This document shows, piece after piece, positions 59,006-64,000 of a stretch of 64,000 nt of DNA. Under the pieces are notes generated by a model that searched no databases, was not told the DNA's origin, and saw nothing but the letters and a program-made list of their open reading frames with translations. The stretch is from an uncultured Opitutaceae bacterium (lineage in GTDB: Bacteria; Verrucomicrobiota; Verrucomicrobiia; Opitutales; Opitutaceae). The stretch lies in NCBI GenBank assembly GCA_937902925.1, contig CALFNN010000055.1:33112-97111 (forward strand), given 5' to 3'. The translations under genes were made by a program, and so were the position numbers. Positions within the stretch are counted from its first letter, which is position 1. Every line of letters starts with the position of its first letter.

Positions 59006-59539
59006 TCACTTGGCGGCGGCGGGGGCGGGCGGCGCGGCCGCGCAGGACTGCCACGCGAGGAAGCGCCACCGGCCGTTTTCCTCGCGCCAGACGGCGAGGA
59101 AGTTGAGGTCGAGGTCGTGGACCTCGCCGCCGCTGCGCGCGCGGATGAGCACGCGGCCGGTCATCAGCACGACCCCGGGCGCGGCGGGCAGGAAGTGGCG
59201 CTCCCGGTAGTCGTAGGTTTCGTAGACCGAGCGGTGGCTGGCCAGCGCGTCGATGTAACTGGCCTTGGTGTCGAGGTGGCCGCTCGAGTGCGCGTAGTGG
59301 AGTTCGTCGGAGAAGATTTCCTCGAGCCGCGCGCGATCGCCGGCCTTGGTGGCGGCGACGCGTTCGTCATCGGCGGCGGTCACAGCCGCGAGGAGTTGGT
59401 CGGACGCGGGCGGGGCGAGCAGGACGAGGCGGGCGGGATTGCCGGGACCGCGCGGCCCGGGGTCCGGTGCGGTTGCGCCGGCGCAGGGCAGCGTGGAAAC
59501 GAGGGCGAGCAGGGAGAGAAGGCGCGGGAGGGGTTTCAT
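59006..59539 (-). CDS. Secreted NTF2-like (DUF4440/SnoaL-type) protein
   Basis: 177 residues with a signal peptide (LLSLLALVSTLPCAGA). The NTF2-like fold appears in LAAVTAADDERVAATKAGDR, LEEIFSDELHYAHSSGHLDT, SYIDALASHRSVYETYDYRE and LNFLAVWREENGRWRFLAWQ. The end of the last strand with W(R)F(L)AWQS is typical of DUF4440. No catalytic function is known for most of this family. It is 19 bases upstream of the FMN reductase gene and probably co-transcribed with it. Confidence 0.85.
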   Translation of the reverse strand: MKPLPRLLSLLALVSTLPCAGATAPDPGPRGPGNPARLVLLAPPASDQLLAAVTAADDERVAATKAGDRARLEEIFSDELHYAHSSGHLDTKASYIDALASHRSVYETYDYRERHFLPAAPGVVLMTGRVLIRARSGGEVHDLDLNFLAVWREENGRWRFLAWQSCAAAPPAPAAAK

Positions 59540-59568
59540 GGTTGGGGGATTTGAAAACGGAGCGGCAG

Positions 59569-59967
59569 TCAGCGTTTCACCGGTTGGGGTTTGCCGGCGT
59601 CATCGATGGCGACATAGGTGAATGTGCCCTCGGTCACCCGCCACAGCGTGCCCTCGGCGAAATGCTGCGTCCAGGCCTCGACGTGAATCCGCATCGACGT
59701 GCGGCCGACGCCGAGCAGTTTCGCGTAGCAGGTGACCAGATCGCCGACGCCGACCGCCCGGAGGAATGACATGCTGTCGATCGCGACGGTGACCACGCGG
59801 CTTCGCGCCATGCTCCGCGCGAGGATCGCGCCGCCGAGATCCATCTGCGAGAGCAGCCAGCCGCCGAAGATGTCGCCGTTGGCGTTGGTGTCGGCCGGCA
59901 TCGCGAGCGTGCGAATGACGACCTCGCCGGTCGGCGCGGCGGGCGGAGGAGTGGCGGGCTCGGGCAT
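59569..59967 (-). CDS. Acyl-CoA thioesterase (hotdog fold, YciA-like)
   Basis: 132 residues from the ATG at 59967; a TTG 15 bases upstream is possible. The hotdog motif NANGDIFGGWLLSQMD with the catalytic Asp/Asn region is clear, followed by VVTVAIDSMSFLRAVGVGDL and VTEGTFTYVAIDDAGKPQPV. It hydrolyses acyl-CoA thioesters in the cytoplasm. It has 29 bases before the NTF2-like gene and 54 after signal peptidase I, all on the minus strand. Confidence 0.88.
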   Translation of the reverse strand: MPEPATPPPAAPTGEVVIRTLAMPADTNANGDIFGGWLLSQMDLGGAILARSMARSRVVTVAIDSMSFLRAVGVGDLVTCYAKLLGVGRTSMRIHVEAWTQHFAEGTLWRVTEGTFTYVAIDDAGKPQPVKR

Positions 59968-60021
59968 GCGGCCGTGAGCCAACGCCCGACTGGCGTGACG
60001 CGCAAGCCGCGAGCAGGCGCG

Positions 60022-60714
60022 TCAGTCGAGCGGCGTGAAAAAGCGATCGAAGCGCGGGCGCAACCAGTGGGCGAGATCGGCGGACGCGACGACGGTCCTC
60101 GCCTCGCCGATGATTTCGGCGCGGGGCATGAAGCCAAAATAGCGGGAGTCGCGGCTGTTGTCGCGGTTGTCGCCCATCATGAAATAACTGCCGGCCGGAA
60201 TGCGCACCGGGCCGAAGTCGCGCAACGCGGGGCGGCCGGGGAGCGCCATGACGGCGTGGGCGCGCGAGCCGAGGGTTTCGCGGGCGAAGACGGACGTGGC
60301 GCGCTCGGCCGGGTCGAGGTCGCGCGTGGCGCTGGCGGCGAGCGGAGCATAGGATTGGGCGGCGCCGTTGACGTAAAGGATGTCGTGGCGGAGTTCGATG
60401 GAGTCGCCGGGCTGGCCGACGACGCGTTTGACGAGGCGGGTGCCGTCGTCGGGGGCGAAGCAGACGACGATATCGCCGCGGGCGGGCGTCGACCAATGCG
60501 CGAGGCGCAGCGTCGTGAACGGCACGCGCAGGTCGTAAGCGAGCTTGTTGATGAAGACCACATCGCCTTCCAGGATGGTCGGTTTCATCGAGCCGGTGGG
60601 GACGAAATTGATGTCGGCGAGCGCGGACTTGGCCGCGGTGATGAGGAGGAACGGCAGGGCGAGGGGACGGATCCACTGGCGCCAGAGGTAGCGGACGGCT
60701 TTTTTCGGGCTCAT
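60022..60714 (-). CDS. lepB: Signal peptidase I
   Basis: 230 residues from the ATG at 60714, placed directly before the N-terminal anchor (IRPLALPFLLITAAKSALA). Catalytic Ser42 in FVPTGSMKPTI and the general base Lys96 in RLVKRVVGQPGDS; further conserved boxes are GDIVVCF and YFMMGDNRDNSRDSRYFGF. It removes signal peptides on the periplasmic face of the inner membrane, relevant to the many exported proteins in this window. It lacks a second N-terminal helix, as in Gram-positive-like forms. Confidence 0.92.
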   Translation of the reverse strand: MSPKKAVRYLWRQWIRPLALPFLLITAAKSALADINFVPTGSMKPTILEGDVVFINKLAYDLRVPFTTLRLAHWSTPARGDIVVCFAPDDGTRLVKRVVGQPGDSIELRHDILYVNGAAQSYAPLAASATRDLDPAERATSVFARETLGSRAHAVMALPGRPALRDFGPVRIPAGSYFMMGDNRDNSRDSRYFGFMPRAEIIGEARTVVASADLAHWLRPRFDRFFTPLD

Positions 60715-61060
60715 AGGGTGGGAGGTGCGACGGCAGGAAAGGCGATGGGTTCCATACATGCGCATCCGAAAGACGGGAAGACGAACTTCGCCGAGTGGGT
60801 AGGGGTCGGCGTTGCGGAGGGTGACCCGTTCGTTCGGAATTCGGGGGAGAGTGGCTTTATGCTCCGATTGGAACACTCGAAGGTGTCGGGGCCTAAAGTC
60901 CCTCGCACAGCGGCCCGCCCGGAGGTCGGGCCCTACCAATTGCGTGCGCGGGGGCCGTGATGTCGTTTGCTTTCGAGGGAAGGTGTGGAGGGGCGCCCGA
61001 TTTCACGTTCACTTCTCGGTGGCTTCATGCTGTGTTCACACGAGTGCCGGAGAATAAGCC
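60715..61060. other. Gap with a REP-like palindrome between lepB and the permease-like gene
   Basis: About 346 noncoding bases between divergent genes. At 60912-60932 arms GGCCCG and CGGGCC enclose CCCGGAGGT; the stretch then reads CCCTACC. This resembles repeated extragenic elements common in some Verrucomicrobiota genomes, an impression from memory that needs a genome count. The rest holds presumed promoters but no site I can name with confidence. Confidence 0.45.
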
Positions 61061-62431
61061 ATGGCCAGCGCACCCAACCCAGCGTCGATCGAGCAGTTGA
61101 TAGAACAATGGCGGAACGGTCTCCGCGGCCGGCCCAGCGGCGAGGCGGCCGATCTCGCACGGTTGGAGGAGGAGCTCCGCGCGGGGATCGCGGGTCTGGT
61201 CCGCGCCGGACTGGCGGCCGATGAGGCGTTCCTGGTGGCGGTGAAACGGATGAGCAGGCGCGATGCGCTGACGGCGGAGTTCGCACGCGAGCAACCGGAC
61301 CGCGTATGGAAACAGTTCGTGGTGGCGCCGGCCGATGCCGGCGAACGCAGCGCGCGGGCGCGCACCGAGGGCATCGTCGTCTTCTCGCTCGCCGTGCTGG
61401 CGGCCATGGCGGTCAAGTTGCCGGCGCTGTTCGGATTCGACATGGACCACGACGAGGGCGTCTACATCCGCAACTCGGGCCTCGATGTGCTGCCGTTTCT
61501 CGTCGGTTACTTCGCCTGGAAACGGCAGCTCGCGACGAGCACGGTGCGGTGGCTGGCGGCGGCGTTCGTGGCGGCGATGATCTTGGCCAATTTGCCCGGG
61601 TTTGGCGCGGCCCGCGAATTCGTGCCGCTCACGGCGCTGCACCTGCCGATCGCGCTCTTGTTGACCGTGGGCAGCGCTTACGCGGGCGGACGGTGGCACG
61701 AGATCGGGCGGCGGATGGATTTCATCCGGTTCTCGGGCGAACTCTTCATCTACTATGTGCTGATCGCGCTGGGCGGCGTGGTCCTGTGCGCGTTCATGGC
61801 GCTTACGTTCAAGAGCATTGGGATCAAGATCGACTGGTTTCTCGGTTCGTGGCTGGTGCCCTGCGGCGCGGCGGGCGCCGTGTTGATCGCCTCCTGGCTC
61901 GTCGAGGCCAAGAAAGGCGTGATCGAAAACATGGCGCCGGTGCTGACGCGTCTCTTCACGCCGTTGTTCGCGGCCATGCTGATCGCTTTCCTCGGGGCCA
62001 TGCTGGTGTCGGGGCGCGGCATCGCCATCGAGCGGGACCAGTTGATCGGGTTCGACCTGCTCCTCGTGGTGGTGCTGGGGCTGGTGCTCTATTCGCTCTC
62101 GGCCCGCAACCCGCAGTCGCCGCCGGGCGCATTCGATGTGGTGCAGGTGGTGCTGGTGGTGAGCGCGTTGCTGGCCGACGCGTTCGCGTTGTGGGCGATC
62201 GGCGCGCGCATCGGCGAATTCGGCTTCAGTCCGAACCGCGTGGCCGCGCTCGGCGAGAACGTCATCCTGCTGGTCAACCTCGCGTGGTCCGCCGTGCTCT
62301 ATCTGCGGTTTGCGCTGGGGCGCGAAACGTTTGCGAGCCTCGAACGCTGGCAGACAGGCTATGTGCCGGTTTACGCGGCGTGGGGGGCGTTCGTCGTGAT
62401 CTTTTTCCCGCTGCTGTTCCGAGCCGACTGA
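61061..62431 (+). CDS. Multi-pass membrane protein with permease-prefix-like N-terminus
   Basis: 456 residues. The N-terminal 90 residues are a soluble helical region (IEQLIEQWRNGLRGRPSGEA, LARLEEELRAGIAGLVRAGL, DEAFLVAVKRMSRRDAL) resembling the permease prefix domain often found before ABC permeases or DUF4153. About ten hydrophobic helices follow (VVFSLAVLAAMAVKLPALFG, LFIYYVLIALGGVVLCAFMA, LIGFDLLLVVVLGLVLYSLS). Substrate and role unknown; no ATPase gene is adjacent. Confidence 0.72.
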   Translation: MASAPNPASIEQLIEQWRNGLRGRPSGEAADLARLEEELRAGIAGLVRAGLAADEAFLVAVKRMSRRDALTAEFAREQPDRVWKQFVVAPADAGERSARARTEGIVVFSLAVLAAMAVKLPALFGFDMDHDEGVYIRNSGLDVLPFLVGYFAWKRQLATSTVRWLAAAFVAAMILANLPGFGAAREFVPLTALHLPIALLLTVGSAYAGGRWHEIGRRMDFIRFSGELFIYYVLIALGGVVLCAFMALTFKSIGIKIDWFLGSWLVPCGAAGAVLIASWLVEAKKGVIENMAPVLTRLFTPLFAAMLIAFLGAMLVSGRGIAIERDQLIGFDLLLVVVLGLVLYSLSARNPQSPPGAFDVVQVVLVVSALLADAFALWAIGARIGEFGFSPNRVAALGENVILLVNLAWSAVLYLRFALGRETFASLERWQTGYVPVYAAWGAFVVIFFPLLFRAD

Positions 62432-62526
62432 GCCAGGCCGTGAACCGGTCGGAATGAAAGGAGCGACGGCGTTGGGAGGGCGCGTTTTCGTTTGTTTTCG
62501 GGGGGGCGGACCGCGATAGTCCGCGG

Positions 62527-63468
62527 ATGTTGGCCCGGTCTCCCCTTGCTGCGTTTCAGCGGTTGTTCGATGAAGTCGGCACCGTCGATTGTGTCGGGGT
62601 CGAGGAACGCGTCGCAAAATACACGACGCGCTCGATCAAGAAGGCGTCGAAGCTGTGGGGGCTGCGCACCGCCGTCTCGATGGTCGACCTGACGACGCTC
62701 GAGGGCAAGGACACGCCCGGCAAGGTGGCCTCGCTCTGCCAGAAAGCGCTGCGGCCGCACGACGACCCGACCGTGCCGCAGGTCGCGGCGGTGTGCGTTT
62801 ATCCGGCGATGGTGAAGCATGCGCGGCGGGCGCTCGGCAGCGACACGGCGGTGCGGATCGCCTCGGTCGCGACGGCGTTCCCGAGCGGCCAGACGCCGCT
62901 GCGGACGCGACTCGCCGAGGTGAAAGCGGCGGTGGCCGATGGCGCCGACGAGATCGACATGGTCATCAACCGCGGGGCGTTTCTCGCGGGCGAATTCGGC
63001 GAGATGCAGGATGAAATCGCATCGGTCGTCGCGGCATGCGGCGACGCGACGCTCAAGGTCATCCTCGAAGTCAGCGAACTTGAGACCTACGACAACATCC
63101 GCGCGGCGTCCTTCCTCGCGATGCGCGTGATCCGCGCGGGCGATTTCATCAAGACCAGCACGGGCAAGACCTCGCTCAACGCCACGCTGGGCAACAACCA
63201 GGTGATGCTCGAGGCGATCCGCGACTTCTACCTCGATACCGGCACGGCCATCGCGATGAAGCCCGCCGGCGGCATCCGCACCGCGAAGCAGGCGCTGCAA
63301 TTCCTGGTGGCCGTGAAGGAAACACTCGGCGACGCGTGGCTGAACAACGGGCGCTATCGTTTCGGTGCGAGTTCGCTGCTCAACGACCTGCTCCGCCAGA
63401 TCGAGAAGGAGCGAACCGGAGCCTACCAGGCGCCGTATTATTTCAGCGAAGCGGCGGAAAGTTACTAA
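62527..63468 (+). CDS. deoC: Deoxyribose-phosphate aldolase, eukaryote-like long form
   Basis: 313 residues. Schiff-base Lys209 in DFIKTSTGK, Asp144 in DEIDMVINRG and Lys245 in MKPAGGIRT complete the class I aldolase site. It cleaves 2-deoxyribose-5-phosphate to glyceraldehyde-3-phosphate and acetaldehyde. The N-terminal extension and the segments SIKKASKLWGLRTAVSMVDL and VASVATAFPSGQT resemble the ~318-residue animal-type enzyme rather than the ~250-residue E. coli DeoC. The downstream aldehyde dehydrogenase gene would use the acetaldehyde. Confidence 0.9.
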   Translation: MLARSPLAAFQRLFDEVGTVDCVGVEERVAKYTTRSIKKASKLWGLRTAVSMVDLTTLEGKDTPGKVASLCQKALRPHDDPTVPQVAAVCVYPAMVKHARRALGSDTAVRIASVATAFPSGQTPLRTRLAEVKAAVADGADEIDMVINRGAFLAGEFGEMQDEIASVVAACGDATLKVILEVSELETYDNIRAASFLAMRVIRAGDFIKTSTGKTSLNATLGNNQVMLEAIRDFYLDTGTAIAMKPAGGIRTAKQALQFLVAVKETLGDAWLNNGRYRFGASSLLNDLLRQIEKERTGAYQAPYYFSEAAESY

Positions 63469-63475
63469 TTCATTC

Positions 63476-63530
63476 AGAAGCCCGGAGACCAAGAAACCGT
63501 TCGATCCCTTTTCGTGGTCTCCTGGCTTCT
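63476..63530 (+). repeat. Long inverted repeat between deoC and the aldehyde dehydrogenase gene
   Basis: Left arm AGAAGCCCGGAGACCA (63476-63491) and right arm TGGTCTCCTGGCTTCT (63515-63530) pair at 15 of 16 positions, with a 23-base loop. It lies 8 bases after the deoC stop and 32 before the next start. A short AAATTTG follows. It could be a terminator or attenuator, an mRNA-stabilising or processing hairpin, or a remnant of a small mobile palindrome. Confidence 0.6.
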
Positions 63531-63561
63531 AAATTTGTCCCCTTCCTAAACGAAATTCTCC

Positions 63562-64000
63562 ATGCCTTCCTTAGTTGAGAAAAAATCCAGTCGCACTCCG
63601 GTGCGTAACGGCCGTCCGGCGCCCGAGCTGATCTTCGGCGACCTGTGGGAATTCGACCCCGCGCCCGAGACCGCCGACCCGAAGCTCAAGCCGCGCTACG
63701 AACTCTTTATCAACGGCCAGTTTGTCGCGCCGAAGTCCGGGAAATATTTCGACTCCATCAATCCGGCGAACGAGCAGAAGCTCGCGGAGATCGCGCTCGC
63801 GAATCGCGATGATGTCGACGCCGCCTACCAGGCGGCGCAGCACGCCTACGAGAACGTCTGGGGCAAAATGTCCGGTCGCGAGCGCGCGAAATATCTTTTC
63901 CGGATTGCGCGGCTGCTGCAGGACCGGGCGCGCGAATTCGCCGTCGCGGAGACGATGGACGGCGGCAAGCCGATCAAGGAGTCGCGCGACTTCGACGTGC
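63562..64000 (+). CDS. Aldehyde dehydrogenase, 3' truncated by the window edge
   Basis: 146 residues are visible from the ATG at 63562. The N-terminal aldehyde dehydrogenase pattern is clear: YELFINGQFVAPKSGKYFDS, INPANEQKLAEIALANRDDV, AAQHAYENVWGKMSGRERAK and ETMDGGKPIKESRDFDV. The catalytic Cys and Glu lie beyond the window. Together with deoC upstream it suggests deoxyribose catabolism, acetaldehyde being oxidised. The preceding hairpin may modulate its expression relative to deoC. Confidence 0.85.
   Translation, partial: MPSLVEKKSSRTPVRNGRPAPELIFGDLWEFDPAPETADPKLKPRYELFINGQFVAPKSGKYFDSINPANEQKLAEIALANRDDVDAAYQAAQHAYENVWGKMSGRERAKYLFRIARLLQDRAREFAVAETMDGGKPIKESRDFDV

Noticed and set aside
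62527..64000. Bacterial microcompartment locus, because deoC and an aldehyde dehydrogenase occur together
   Set aside because: No shell protein genes are visible, and the dehydrogenase N-terminus shows no clear encapsulation peptide.
1..64000. tRNA or rRNA genes
   Set aside because: No cloverleaf with a T-arm GTTCRA block or rRNA-like segment was recognised by reading the gaps; a covariance search would be needed to exclude a small RNA.

Overview
The window is a GC-rich bacterial chromosome segment. It reads as a member of Verrucomicrobiota, most likely an Opitutaceae-type organism. The evidence is a combination: large TonB-dependent receptors with a short hydrophobic N-terminal box (for example IQLSEFTV after the signal peptide), ECF sigma factors with membrane-anchored or FecR/LamG partners, DUF1080 and ThuA proteins, Tat-exported sugar isomerase-like proteins, sulfatase, and polysaccharide lyases. 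This placement is inferred from gene content. No rRNA, tRNA, CRISPR array, transposase or phage gene was seen.

Layout. 1-3.3 kb: two related anchored/periplasmic hypothetical genes and an ECF sigma factor fused to a transmembrane segment and an extracytoplasmic domain. 3.4-14.2 kb: a carbohydrate locus with an alginate-lyase-family lipoprotein, divergent Tat-exported isomerase and DUF1080 hydrolase genes, a TonB receptor between two EF-hand proteins, an ECF sigma/FecR-LamG pair, ThuA and VOC proteins. Three promoters here share the arrangement TGTCC[C/G]-N18-TATTAC. 14.3-16.7 kb: small VOC genes, an Hsp20 and a TPR protein resembling RMDN. 16.8-21.0 kb: a defence patch, consisting of a nuclease-methyltransferase fusion broken by one stop codon, a specificity subunit and a VapBC-like toxin-antitoxin pair.

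21.0-26.0 kb: a tight minus-strand lipid-modification operon (DUF1365, two CFA-type methyltransferases, DUF1475, DUF2062, DUF1295). It is divergent from a CnrYXH-like anti-sigma/sensor/sigma operon (26.3-27.7 kb). 27.7-32.7 kb: a large TonB receptor flanked by two paralogous TonB_C proteins. 32.8-35.4 kb: a FAD oxidoreductase and an acyl-CoA desaturase that plausibly belong functionally with the lipid operon. 35.4-36.7 kb: hairpin-rich noncoding DNA around a small TonB_C gene. 36.7-39.3 kb: sigma, zinc-type anti-sigma and DUF4097 genes.

39.5-47.5 kb: MBL-fold hydrolase, cyclase, DUF885, then a TonB receptor with a beta-propeller phytase, probably for phosphate scavenging. 47.5-55.6 kb: phosphoesterase, SpoU-type RNA methyltransferase, membrane protein, PL9-type pectate lyase, a secreted nuclease-like protein, sulfatase, and a cNMP-binding histidine kinase. 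55.8-58.4 kb: a LytS-type kinase and LytTR regulator preceded by four direct repeats resembling AlgR/LytTR sites. 58.4-64 kb: FMN reductase, NTF2-like protein, thioesterase, signal peptidase I, a permease-like membrane protein, a eukaryote-type deoxyribose-phosphate aldolase and the start of an aldehyde dehydrogenase.
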